From the NCBI GenBank assembly GCA_012521615.1, contig JAAYMA010000073.1, forward strand, positions 1-64,000: a DNA stretch of 64,000 nt, written 5' to 3'. The stretch is from Clostridiaceae bacterium (lineage in GTDB: Bacteria > Bacillota > Clostridia > DSM-8532). Below, piece after piece: positions 1 through 9,791 of this stretch. The notes below the pieces were generated by a model. It had not been told where the DNA came from. It searched no databases and saw nothing but the letters and a program-made list of their open reading frames with translations. Position numbers and translations under genes: made by a program. Numbering within the stretch: position 1 is the first letter of the stretch; each line of letters opens with the position of its first letter.

Positions 1-72
1 GAGGCACCACCTTAATAACATCATAACTTTTTGAATAACTAAATTCCAGCACAAACTTTTATCTGATTTGCA

Positions 73-118
73 AAAGTAATTTCCACACCAACCTTCTGAG
101 GGGTGGAATTTACTTTTT
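73..118 (+). terminator. Hairpin with T-tract, probable terminator of a gene lying upstream of the window
   Basis: aaagtaatttccac ... gtggaatttactttttt-type inverted repeat with one mismatch, followed by T-run. Confidence 0.55.
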
Positions 119-224
119 CGAATGAGGTTATTTTGTATTATAGGCATATATGCAGAATTTCGTCCTCAAGCCTTGACATATTTATAGATAAAAGCATATA
201 ATCATATGATGTAAAGTTATAAAT

Positions 225-505
225 ACCTGAAAAATGTGATGACCGGACGAGTAGGATTTATCGATGCCTTTAAGAGAACGGGGGATGGTGGGAACCCGCA
301 GGATAGATAAATCTGAAGATCAGCCGTGAACAGCAGCCTGAACAGGGCATATATTTGCCGTCAGTAGGGTGAGCCGATCAAGGATCGTTACTCCTTTCAA
401 GTGACAGCATTTACAAAGAGTATTTATTAAGAATGTAATTGCTGTAATTTGGGTGGTACCGCGAAAACAGCCTTTCGTCCCATTAACATGGACGGAAGGC
501 TTTTC
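225..505 (+). promoter_or_regulatory. T-box leader upstream of ileS
   Basis: Canonical T-box sequence GGGTGGTACCGCG at 451-463, then terminator helix gcctttcgtcc(470-480)/ggacggaaggc(490-500)+TTTT, immediately upstream of ileS. 5' boundary approximate; specifier codon not confidently assigned. Confidence 0.92.
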
Positions 506-540
506 TGATATTGACAGTATAGAAGAGAGGAATGAGAACC

Positions 541-3306
541 ATGTCAGTGGATTATGGAAAAACTCTTAATTTACCAAAAACCGATTTCCCCATGAGAGGC
601 GGGCTTCCTCAAAAAGAACCCGGTATGCTGAAAGAGTGGGAAGAGAAGGATCTTTATAGAAAACGTCTGGAAAGAAACAGAAATTCGGGCAAAAAGTTTG
701 TTTTGCATGATGGACCTCCTTATGCAAATGGGGGCATACATCTTGGAACGGCTCTTAATAAAGTTTTGAAAGATATAATTATCAGATATTATGATATGAA
801 GGGTTATTTCACCCCCTATATTCCCGGATGGGATACCCACGGACTTCCAACCGAGACAAGAGCTATTAAAGAACTGGGATTAAACCGTCATGAGGTTGGA
901 CCGGTTGTATTCCGCGAGGCATGTGAAAAAATCGCACTAAAATATCTGGATATCCAGCGTGAATCTTTTAAAAGACTTGGTGTTGCAGGTGATTGGGATA
1001 ACCCTTATATAACCTTGCTGCCCGAATATGAAGCAAAGCAGATCGAAGTTTTTGGAAAGATGGCCGAACTTGGATGCATTTACAAGGGAATGCGTCCGGT
1101 TATCTGGTGTTCTACTTGTGAAACTGCTCTTGCAGAAGCCGAAATTGAATACCAGCAGGATCCCGGTCATTCTATTTATGTAAAATTCCCTGTTAGGGAT
1201 GACAAGGGTAAACTAAGAGGAATAGTTGATAATCTTGACAATTTATACGTGGTCATATGGACTACCACAACCTGGACCTTGCCGGGTAACCTTGCTATAT
1301 CTTTGAACCCTGATTTTGTTTATGTGGTAGTAGAAGCAAATAATGAGCGTTATATTATGGCAAGGGACCTTGTGGAAAATGTAATGAAAGTCGCAGGCAT
1401 AACAGATTACAAGATCCTCGGTGAAATAATGGGCAGCGACCTGGAATATACAGTGTGCAAACATCCCTTTTTTGACAGGGATTCCCTGGTTATAGTTGGA
1501 GATCATGTAACACTTGATGCCGGTACCGGTTGCGTTCATACTGCACCCGGTCATGGTGCTGAAGACTTTGAAGTCTGCAGAAATTATCCTGGAATAGAAG
1601 TCATTACCCCTGTTGATAAAAGAGGTCATATGACCGAAGAAGCAGGTAAGTTTGCCGGACTTTATTATAAAAAAGCCAACAAGGCAATATTAGAAGAATT
1701 AAAAGAAACAGGAATGCTTCTGGCAGAGGAAGATATTACCCACCAGTATGCACATTGCTGGCGTTGTAAAGACCCTATAATTTATCGTGCTACAGAACAG
1801 TGGTTTATCTCTATAGACAAATTCAGAAAAGAAGCGCTTGATGCTATTAAAGAAGTTCGCTGGATTCCTGCCTGGGGTGAAGAGAGAATTTCAAGCATGG
1901 TAGAAGGAAGGAACGATTGGTGTATTTCACGTCAACGCCTCTGGGGTGTGCCCATTCCGATTTTCTACTGCAGTGATTGTGGCAAGGAGATTATTAATAA
2001 AGATACAATAGAAGCTGTTAAAAATTTATTTGCAAAAGAAGGTTCAAATGCATGGTACAAATATGAAGCCTCTGAAATACTTCCTGAGGGCTTTAAGTGC
2101 GAATGTGGCTGTACTGAATTTACAAAAGAAACAGATATAATGGATGTCTGGTTTGATTCAGGTTCAAGCCATATAGCCGTTGCCGAACAGCACCCTGATC
2201 TGGGATGGCCGGTAGATATGTATCTTGAAGGAAGTGATCAGCACAGAGGCTGGTTCCAGTCATCTCTACTGACAGCAACTGCAGTTAAAGGCAAGGCTCC
2301 TTATCGTCAGGTTCTGACCCACGGATATGTGGTTGACGGACAGGGACGAAAAATGAGTAAATCACTGGGCAATGGAATAGATCCCATGGATGTCTGCAAA
2401 CAGTATGGTGCCGATATACTCCGTTTGTGGGTAGCATCCAGTGACTACAAGGTCGATATACGTATTTCAAATGATATATTAAAACAGCTTTCAGAAAGCT
2501 ACAGAAAAATCCGTAACACTGCAAGATTTATATTAGGAAATATACATGATTTTGATCCTGACACTGACAGCGTACCTTATAATGAATTGGATGAAATTGA
2601 TAAGTGGGCGCTGCTGAGGCTCAATCAGCTGGTTGACAAAGTGGAAAAGGCATTTTTAGAGTATGAATTCCATACTGTGGTACATGCCATCCACAACTTC
2701 TGCGTTGTTGACATGAGCAGTTTCTATCTGGATGTTTCAAAAGACAGAATGTATGCGTCACGACCGGACAGTAGAGAACGCCGTGCCGGACAAACTGCCA
2801 TGTATATAATTTTAGATACATTGACAAGGCTGTTGGCTCCTGTTTTGGTCTTTACAGCAGAGGAAATATGGAAGTATCTTCCACACAGAAAAGAAGACAA
2901 TCCTGAAAGCGTAATGCTTAATGACTGGCCGAAAGTAAATCCTGCATATGAAAACAAGGAACTGGAAGTAAAGTGGGATAAACTGTTGGAAGTGCGGGAT
3001 GCAGTTCTCAAGGCACTGGAAGAGGCAAGAAATCAGAAACTCATTGGTCAGTCACTTCAGGCAAATGTGATATTGAAAGCCAAAGGTGAGCTGTTGGAGT
3101 TCTTAAAAGAGAATGAAGATTTACTCCCCTTGGTGTTTATTACCTCACAGGTAGAGATTAAAGAGGGGGATGCTGAGCTTGAGGTTGAAGTTGCTCTTGC
3201 AGAAGGTGAAAAATGCGAGAGATGCTGGATTTATTCTGATACAGTAGGAAAAGATGATGAACATCCAACTCTTTGCGCCCGCTGTAATGAAGTTTGCAAC
3301 GGATAA
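541..3306 (+). CDS. ileS: Isoleucyl-tRNA synthetase
   Basis: Class I aaRS motifs (PPYANGGIHLGTALNK HIGH-type; KMSKS), C-terminal CxxC zinc motif (CERCWIY...CARC). ORF opens at 532, but AGAGAGG spacing favours ATG 541. Confidence 0.97.
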   Translation: MSVDYGKTLNLPKTDFPMRGGLPQKEPGMLKEWEEKDLYRKRLERNRNSGKKFVLHDGPPYANGGIHLGTALNKVLKDIIIRYYDMKGYFTPYIPGWDTHGLPTETRAIKELGLNRHEVGPVVFREACEKIALKYLDIQRESFKRLGVAGDWDNPYITLLPEYEAKQIEVFGKMAELGCIYKGMRPVIWCSTCETALAEAEIEYQQDPGHSIYVKFPVRDDKGKLRGIVDNLDNLYVVIWTTTTWTLPGNLAISLNPDFVYVVVEANNERYIMARDLVENVMKVAGITDYKILGEIMGSDLEYTVCKHPFFDRDSLVIVGDHVTLDAGTGCVHTAPGHGAEDFEVCRNYPGIEVITPVDKRGHMTEEAGKFAGLYYKKANKAILEELKETGMLLAEEDITHQYAHCWRCKDPIIYRATEQWFISIDKFRKEALDAIKEVRWIPAWGEERISSMVEGRNDWCISRQRLWGVPIPIFYCSDCGKEIINKDTIEAVKNLFAKEGSNAWYKYEASEILPEGFKCECGCTEFTKETDIMDVWFDSGSSHIAVAEQHPDLGWPVDMYLEGSDQHRGWFQSSLLTATAVKGKAPYRQVLTHGYVVDGQGRKMSKSLGNGIDPMDVCKQYGADILRLWVASSDYKVDIRISNDILKQLSESYRKIRNTARFILGNIHDFDPDTDSVPYNELDEIDKWALLRLNQLVDKVEKAFLEYEFHTVVHAIHNFCVVDMSSFYLDVSKDRMYASRPDSRERRAGQTAMYIILDTLTRLLAPVLVFTAEEIWKYLPHRKEDNPESVMLNDWPKVNPAYENKELEVKWDKLLEVRDAVLKALEEARNQKLIGQSLQANVILKAKGELLEFLKENEDLLPLVFITSQVEIKEGDAELEVEVALAEGEKCERCWIYSDTVGKDDEHPTLCARCNEVCNG

Positions 3307-3331
3307 AAGAAACAACTTTAAGTTGGAGTTA

Positions 3332-3373
3332 AGTTGGGGTATAGATAAACAAATCTTGCCCCAGCTTTTTTAT
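3332..3373 (+). terminator. Rho-independent terminator of ileS
   Basis: agttgggg(3332-3339)/ccccagct(3359-3366) with one G-U pair, followed by T-rich tract. Confidence 0.7.
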
Positions 3374-3381
3374 TTGTATTA

Positions 3382-5103
3382 TTGCATAGCGGCGATTTTA
3401 GAAACAAGAACATCTATATGCCGGATCAGGTCCAGTCGCCTGCGCCTATATTATGTACAGATATTTACAGCAGTTGGGATTTATATATTCTGTTCGGCGA
3501 GATAGAAGCAGTTTACACAATTAATTCTGAGGTTGCGGCAAGGGCAAGGGAACAGGGCTTTGTTGTTACGGAAGGGGGAAATACCTGGTCAAATCCAGAC
3601 TGGGGATTATACGACCAGCCGCTACCTCTGCCTTTGAAGAAAGAAGGCGGAGCTCCTGGTATATTTGACTTGGCAGACCAGTACGGAGTTAAGGTTTTAG
3701 CTTCAATTGGCGGATGGAGCATGTGTAAGCATTTTCCGGAGGTTGCTGCCGATCCGGTCAAGAGAGCAAGATTTGTAAGTGATTGTGTTAAACTGATTAA
3801 CATGGGCTTTGACGGGATCGACCTCGATTGGGAATATCCGGGTCCGTTCAGCGGAATGAATTTTACAGGCACACAGGCAGACTATGAAAATTTCTATACC
3901 CTCGTCAGTGAAATCAGGCAGGCAATCGGACAGGATAAACTTATAACTTCATGTTTCTCCGCAGATCCCGTAAAAATTTCAGGATTCAACTGGTCAGCTC
4001 TGAATTCGGTCCTTGACTATTATAATTTCATGACATACGATTTTAACGGCGGGTGGTCAAACAAAGCCGGGCACAATTCGCCTTTATATTCTTATTCTGA
4101 TGCAGAAGAGCCTACATTCAACTGGGATACATTATATACTTACCTTCTTACAACCGATATAGATCTGGGCAAGGTCAACATGGGCATACCTTTCTATGGC
4201 AGAGGCGTCATCACTGACGGACCGGCTGCTTTGAATGCCCCCACTGTGAAGCGTTCCGAAACAGTTCAGCCTGATGGCCCGATTCAGACATGTGCTGATT
4301 TCACAAACTGGCCAAGAGATGTATTTGACGGTACTCCAATGTATTACTATATAAGACAGACAGCATTGGCTCCTAACAGCGGTTGGACGAGACACTGGGA
4401 CGATGAGGCCAAGGTTCCTTATCTCACAAAGGATAACTTCTTCCTAAGTTATGACGATGAAGAATCAATCGGGTACAAGGCACAATATATAAAGGACAGA
4501 AATCTGGCCGGAGCAATTATCTGGACAGTTTACGGAGATTTGGAATTGGGCGGTTCAGTAACAAATTACGGGTCAAAATTGAAAAAATGGTCTGATGTTA
4601 ATTCACCATTGGTCAATAAAATAAATGAAGTTTTTGCCGAAGGGTATGTGCCTGTTCCGACCGTAGCAACTCCCACTTTCAATTTACCCGGCGGAACATA
4701 TACATCTGAGCAGACAGTTTCGATAAGCTGCGCAACAGAAGGTGCGACTATCAGATATACAACCGACGGCAGTGAGCCTAAGGAATCCTCGCCTGTATAT
4801 ACCGCACCTATTAATATTACATCAACCACTACCCTGAAGGCGAAAGCGTTCAAGGCGGGAATGAACCCTTCTGCAACTGCTGTTGCAGTATACACTATCA
4901 ACATTGATGACGGCGGAAGCAACGGAGGCGATAATGGGGGAACCGATCCTTCTGTGGCTCCCTGGGAACCATACAAGAACTATGTGCAGGGAGATATTGT
5001 TTCATACAGTGGCAGGAATTATGAATGTATCCAGCCTCATATGTCCCTGCCCGGATGGGAACCTCCAAATGTTCCTGCCCTTTGGCGGGAATACGTCCGA
5101 TAG
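3382..5103 (+). CDS. GH18 chitinase-like protein with chitobiase C-terminal-type domain and C-terminal CBM5/12-like domain; apparently 5'-truncated
   Basis: GH18 catalytic motif GFDGIDLDWEYPG; CHB_HEX_C-like repeat (TPTFNLPGGTYTSEQTVSISC...); CBM5/12-like APWEPYKNYVQGDIVSYSGRNYECIQPHMS. ORF opens with TTG; no RBS or signal peptide seen. Confidence 0.8.
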   Translation: MHSGDFRNKNIYMPDQVQSPAPILCTDIYSSWDLYILFGEIEAVYTINSEVAARAREQGFVVTEGGNTWSNPDWGLYDQPLPLPLKKEGGAPGIFDLADQYGVKVLASIGGWSMCKHFPEVAADPVKRARFVSDCVKLINMGFDGIDLDWEYPGPFSGMNFTGTQADYENFYTLVSEIRQAIGQDKLITSCFSADPVKISGFNWSALNSVLDYYNFMTYDFNGGWSNKAGHNSPLYSYSDAEEPTFNWDTLYTYLLTTDIDLGKVNMGIPFYGRGVITDGPAALNAPTVKRSETVQPDGPIQTCADFTNWPRDVFDGTPMYYYIRQTALAPNSGWTRHWDDEAKVPYLTKDNFFLSYDDEESIGYKAQYIKDRNLAGAIIWTVYGDLELGGSVTNYGSKLKKWSDVNSPLVNKINEVFAEGYVPVPTVATPTFNLPGGTYTSEQTVSISCATEGATIRYTTDGSEPKESSPVYTAPINITSTTTLKAKAFKAGMNPSATAVAVYTINIDDGGSNGGDNGGTDPSVAPWEPYKNYVQGDIVSYSGRNYECIQPHMSLPGWEPPNVPALWREYVR

Positions 5104-5180
5104 GAATATGAAGCCTGCCTAAGTGAAATAGTTTTGTGGCATGCATCATAAGAGCTGAAAATTAAAGGTTCTACGTCAAT

Positions 5181-5216
5181 TGGCAGATAATCATTAAGAT
5201 TGTCTGCCAGTTTCAT
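5181..5216 (+). terminator. Terminator downstream of chitinase gene
   Basis: tggcagataat/attgtctgcca inverted repeat followed by tttcatttta. Confidence 0.5.
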
Positions 5217-5496
5217 TTTAATATTGCCCCCTTCATATTTTGTTTTTCATTTTTTCAACCTATAACATTATACATAGTATATCGAGTCATTCTTACTTCC
5301 AGGCAGCCTTGGATTATATATCTTTTTCATTATTGTGCAATATTCCGACAGTGATTTTATTGATTATATACATAATTATTAAAAAAAATAACTAAACCTA
5401 TAACACACTATTACCGGTATGATAATGTTTGTCGAGCTAAATATGATAAGAAGCTGATAAAAGAGATTGAAGTGATGCCGCTACGTTAAATAAAAG

Positions 5497-5529
5497 CAGG
5501 AGTTGAGCAGATAATTACCCAACTCCTGC
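5497..5529 (-). terminator. Terminator of natAB-like operon
   Basis: gcaggagttg/caactcctgc perfect 10-bp stem; A-run on the + strand side gives a T tract on the - strand. Confidence 0.65.
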
Positions 5530-5556
5530 ACACTTATATCTAAACCATATCCTGAA

Positions 5557-6762
5557 TTAGCTTCTAAACATGAATTTTTCTTTACTGAACATCCAGGCTG
5601 CAAGTAACAGTGCGAGAATAACATATACAATTGAAGAGATTGTTGCCATGACTAATTCGGCATAATTTACCACGCCACCAAGAATAAGTTTGAAAGCTGA
5701 TATTGTATTCATAATTGGAAGAACAAACATGTGAGGCTGAATGTCATTGGGCATAATCATCATGGTCGAATAAGCGGGTATCATGACAGCAAAGATGAGT
5801 AAAGAAAGGTATGTTTGCCCTTCCTTGAAGGATCTGGCGTATGTACTTATTGCAAGCTGTATTCCTGAAAAAGTCATTCCCATAAGCAGAGTTATGAGAA
5901 GTGAGAGTACAAATGCCAATGGCTCTACTGAAAAACCCCCAATTTCGCCCTGCCCTAAGGATAAAGCTGCAGGGTTTATGACATATGCTAAAACCATACC
6001 TGCCAGAGTTGAAATAACACTTGCAAAACTAAACAGGTTTATAGTCAGATATTTCCCTATGAGTATGGACATTCTGCTTGAACGTGTTGTAAGAAGGGGC
6101 TCAAGAGTCATTCTTTCCTTTTCACCGGCTACAAGATCGGTTGCAGCCGGAATTCCGCCTACAGCTACCAGGAGAGCTATCATCATGGGCAATATCATCA
6201 TCAAAAACTGGTTGCCGTCTTTTGTACGGGCAATATTTTGCCTTTCGACATTAACCAGGGATAAAATATCAGGATTAATTCCAAGTGCATTGAGCTTTTC
6301 CACGGCCAATGCTGTATTTAACCTGTCTATAGTGGCCTGGAAAGTGCCGACAGCACCGCCGGATCTTGCAAGGGAGTTATCATAAATCAGCGTCAGATTA
6401 ATTGGTTCTGAATTTTTAAGCTTTTCCTCAAAACCATTTTCAAGCTCTATAACCAGTTTAACTTCTTTATCGTTTATAGCCTGCCAGGGATCATCTACCG
6501 GGTCTGCAACAATAATGTTTTCGTCCAGCTCAGCAAGACTGTTTAAAAAGTTGCGGGCACTTTCTGTATCGCTGTTTTTAGTCAGGGCAACAGTAATATC
6601 TTCATACATCTCCTGAGTCATCTTCTGCGTACTGCCGCCTACAATCGTCATTAATATAGGAATAATGATTATAGGTGCCAATATACTGGAAAACAATGTT
6701 TTTTTATCCCTGACAATATCCTTTAATTCTTTATTGAATACTATCCAGATATGTTTAAGCTT
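5557..6762 (-). CDS. natB: ABC-2 type permease (NatB-like)
   Basis: ABC-2 membrane protein with large extracytoplasmic insert and LVAGEKERMTLEPLLTTRSSR motif; adjacent NatA-like ATPase. Start taken at MKLKHIW rather than the ORF-track start. Confidence 0.75.
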   Translation of the reverse strand, partial: KLKHIWIVFNKELKDIVRDKKTLFSSILAPIIIIPILMTIVGGSTQKMTQEMYEDITVALTKNSDTESARNFLNSLAELDENIIVADPVDDPWQAINDKEVKLVIELENGFEEKLKNSEPINLTLIYDNSLARSGGAVGTFQATIDRLNTALAVEKLNALGINPDILSLVNVERQNIARTKDGNQFLMMILPMMIALLVAVGGIPAATDLVAGEKERMTLEPLLTTRSSRMSILIGKYLTINLFSFASVISTLAGMVLAYVINPAALSLGQGEIGGFSVEPLAFVLSLLITLLMGMTFSGIQLAISTYARSFKEGQTYLSLLIFAVMIPAYSTMMIMPNDIQPHMFVLPIMNTISAFKLILGGVVNYAELVMATISSIVYVILALLLAAWMFSKEKFMFRS

Positions 6763-7486
6763 CATGTTCTTCTCCCACCAATCTGACAAATAATTCTTCG
6801 AGACTTAAATTCTGATTTTGTTGTCTGAGCTCATCAATTGTTCCGATTGCAACAAGCTTTCCTTTATGTATAATAGCTATTCTGTCGCAGAGCTTTTCTA
6901 TCTCGCTCATTGTATGGCTGGAAAACAAAACAGTCTTGCCCTGTCTTTTCTGTTCAAGAATAAAATTCTGTACTTCTCTTATGGCACTCACATCCAGACC
7001 TGTTGTAGGTTCGTCCAGAAGGAGTATGTCGGGATTATGAATTATTGCTCTGGCAAATGCTGCTTTTTGTCTCATACCTTTGGAGAGCTTTCCTGCCCTT
7101 TTATGAAGAAAATCATTCATGCCAAAGGTATCAGCCAGCATTTTTGTGCGTTCATTTATTTCATCGATGCTTATGTCATTTAGTTCCCCAAAATACCTGA
7201 TGTTTTCAGCCACAGTCAGCCGGTCATAAAGACCGCTTTCGCCGCCAAAAAGAATTCCTACTTTTCCTCTGACTTTTTCGGGCTCTTTTACAATATCGTA
7301 ACCTGAAAGAACTGCTGTACCGGATGTTGGAGAAAGCATGGTAGCAAGCATGCGTAGTGTTGTTGTTTTTCCTGCTCCATTTTCACCAATCAGACCAAAA
7401 ATCTCACCTTTTCTGACCGTAAAAGAAAGCGAATGGACTGCATTTAAATTTCCAAATCTTTTAGAAAGATTAAACAGCTCAATCAT
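6755..7486 (-). CDS. natA: ABC transporter ATP-binding protein (NatA-like)
   Basis: Walker A GENGAGKTT, signature LSKGMRQK, Walker B ILLLDEPTTGLD. Confidence 0.85.
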   Translation of the reverse strand: MIELFNLSKRFGNLNAVHSLSFTVRKGEIFGLIGENGAGKTTTLRMLATMLSPTSGTAVLSGYDIVKEPEKVRGKVGILFGGESGLYDRLTVAENIRYFGELNDISIDEINERTKMLADTFGMNDFLHKRAGKLSKGMRQKAAFARAIIHNPDILLLDEPTTGLDVSAIREVQNFILEQKRQGKTVLFSSHTMSEIEKLCDRIAIIHKGKLVAIGTIDELRQQNQNLSLEELFVRLVGEEHEA

Positions 7487-7656
7487 GATATATCCTCCGT
7501 AATTGGTATGGGTTCAAAAATTAGGTATATTATACCAAAAAGCTTATTGACAGACAAGAAAAAATATCAGGTATTTTGTGCAAGAATTCTTGTACTAATG
7601 ATATAATAAAGACTGTTCGATTAGCATTGAAGTATTTGGAATGAGAGGTGTTACAT

Positions 7657-8688
7657 TTGAATGAGTGCCGCGACCTTTTGAAAAAGCTTGGCAGCATGAA
7701 AGCCGTTGCTGGCCGGGAAAACATGGCGGCTGAGAAGATTGCTGATCTTTTTCGAGAGTATTGTGATGAGGTTAAAATTGATAGATTCTTTAATGTGATT
7801 GGGTTAAAAAAAGGCCAGTCGAAAAACCCGGGAAATGTTCTGGTGACAGCCCACTATGATGAAATAGGTCTGATTGTCACCGGGATAGAAGACAGTGGTT
7901 TTTTAAGGTTTGCTGCAGTAGGGGGTGTGGATCCGAAAGCAATAGCTGCCATGGAGGTTACTGTCCATGGAAAAGAGGAGCTGTTTGGAGTTATAGGAAC
8001 AAAGCCTCCCCACCTTATTCCGCCTGAAGATAAGTCAAAGGCTGTAAAAATGGAAGATATGCTCATAGATATAGGCTATGATGGAGAAAAAGCCCGTGAG
8101 CTCGTTTCAATAGGGGATATGGTTTCCTTTAAAAATCCTCCCCAGGAGCTTTTAAATAATCGGGTAGCAGGAAAGAGCATGGACAACAGAAGCGGGGTTG
8201 CAACCCTTATTGAGATATTGAAAGAGCTTAAAAAACTTAAGCATGATGATAATGTCTACGTAGTTGCCACAGTACAGGAAGAACTGGGACTGATCGGTGC
8301 GTTTTGTGCCACTTATAATATAAAAGCAGACCTGGGCATTGTAATAGACGTGTGCCACGGTGATATGCCAGATGCACCAAGCGATGAAACTTTTCCTTTG
8401 GGCAAGGGTGTGGCTGTTGCCGTTGGTCCCATTTTGAGCAGAAAGGATACAAAAGCCATTATAAAGCTGGCTAAGAGCGAAAATATACCTTATCAGATAG
8501 ATCCCGAAACAGCCGATACAGGAACTGAGGCTGCTGTACACTCTGTTGCACGGGAAGGCATACCGGTAGTACTTTTATCTATACCGTCAAAATATATGCA
8601 TACCACAGTAGAAATGGTACAAATAGATGACATTATTTCGGCAGGCAGACTTGCGGCACGCTATATTGCAGGAAGGGTGAAAGAATAG
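7657..8688 (+). CDS. M42 family metallopeptidase (copy 1)
   Basis: M42 metal-ligand motifs VTAHYDEIG, SMDNRSG, QEELG, VIDVCHGD, MHTTVEM; probable TTG start 7657 after GAGAGGTG (ORF from 7648). Confidence 0.9.
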   Translation: MNECRDLLKKLGSMKAVAGRENMAAEKIADLFREYCDEVKIDRFFNVIGLKKGQSKNPGNVLVTAHYDEIGLIVTGIEDSGFLRFAAVGGVDPKAIAAMEVTVHGKEELFGVIGTKPPHLIPPEDKSKAVKMEDMLIDIGYDGEKARELVSIGDMVSFKNPPQELLNNRVAGKSMDNRSGVATLIEILKELKKLKHDDNVYVVATVQEELGLIGAFCATYNIKADLGIVIDVCHGDMPDAPSDETFPLGKGVAVAVGPILSRKDTKAIIKLAKSENIPYQIDPETADTGTEAAVHSVAREGIPVVLLSIPSKYMHTTVEMVQIDDIISAGRLAARYIAGRVKE

Positions 8689-9791
8689 TGAGTGCGTTGG
8701 ATAATTTGAAAAAATTAACGGCTCTGGACGGTGTTTCAGGGGATGAAAAGCCTGTAAGGGATTATATATTGTCCCAGGTAAAAGATTATGTGGATGATTA
8801 TTGGATAGACAACCTGGGCAATCTTATAACATACAAAAAAGGATCGGGAAATGGTCCCAGGGTTATGCTGGACGCTCACATGGATGAAGTGGGCATGATG
8901 GTTACTCAGATTAATTCAGATGGGTTACTCAAGTTCCAGATAGTAGGCGGGATCGAGGACAGGGTTCTGGTTGGAAAACGTGTCCGCATCGGTGAGAATA
9001 AGATTCCCGGTGTGATAGGATTAAAGCCAATCCACCTTCAGGACAGTACAGAAAGAACCGGTGCTGTTAATAAAAAGAAACTTACTATAGATATTGGTGC
9101 AAAGGATAAGGAACAGGCTGAAGCAAAGGTAGAGGTCGGTGATACAGTAGCTTTTGCATATGATCCGGTGGACTTTGGCGACAATAAACTCATGGCCAAG
9201 GCTTTGGATGACAGGGTTGGATGTGCGGCTCTGATAGAAATTTTAAAAGACAATTATGATTGTGATATATACGGCTGTTTTACAGTTCAGGAAGAGATAG
9301 GGCTTAAAGGCGCCAAAACCGCCAGTTTTCAGGTTAATCCGGACATTGCCATTGTATTGGAAGGCACTACCTGCTATGACCTGCCTGGCGCAGAGGAGCA
9401 AAGTATGAGCACCAGGTGTGGACAGGGTCCGGCTCTTACCATTATGGACCGGTCGGTGATAGTAGACAGCGAACTTTTGAAGCTGATTGAGGATGTAGCC
9501 AAAATAAAGGCCATTCCCTATCAGTACAAACAGACAGTATCAGGAGGTACCAATGCCGGTCGGATACAGGTAAATGGTACCGGAGTAAAAGTGGCGGTCA
9601 TTGCAGTTCCTTGCAGGTACATCCATACTCCTGTTTCAGTTATGGATAAATCTGATTTTGAAAATATGCTGAAACTTGCAAAAGAAGTGTTAAAAGTTAT
9701 TCCTCAGGTAGACTCCAGCGGGCGGTTTAAAAACCATGGAGAACCACATATTAATCTGTACAGGGAAGAAGGAGGAAAAAAGTATGTTTGA
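8688..9791 (+). CDS. M42 family metallopeptidase (copy 2)
   Basis: DAHMDEVG, ALDDRVG, QEEIG, IHTPVSV; GTG start overlapping the copy 1 stop. Confidence 0.9.
   Translation: MSALDNLKKLTALDGVSGDEKPVRDYILSQVKDYVDDYWIDNLGNLITYKKGSGNGPRVMLDAHMDEVGMMVTQINSDGLLKFQIVGGIEDRVLVGKRVRIGENKIPGVIGLKPIHLQDSTERTGAVNKKKLTIDIGAKDKEQAEAKVEVGDTVAFAYDPVDFGDNKLMAKALDDRVGCAALIEILKDNYDCDIYGCFTVQEEIGLKGAKTASFQVNPDIAIVLEGTTCYDLPGAEEQSMSTRCGQGPALTIMDRSVIVDSELLKLIEDVAKIKAIPYQYKQTVSGGTNAGRIQVNGTGVKVAVIAVPCRYIHTPVSVMDKSDFENMLKLAKEVLKVIPQVDSSGRFKNHGEPHINLYREEGGKKYV

Noticed and set aside
571-3011. Several minus-strand ORFs of 68-128 aa antisense to ileS
   Set aside because: They lie entirely inside a clearly coding gene, lack RBS and family features, and are expected as shadow ORFs.
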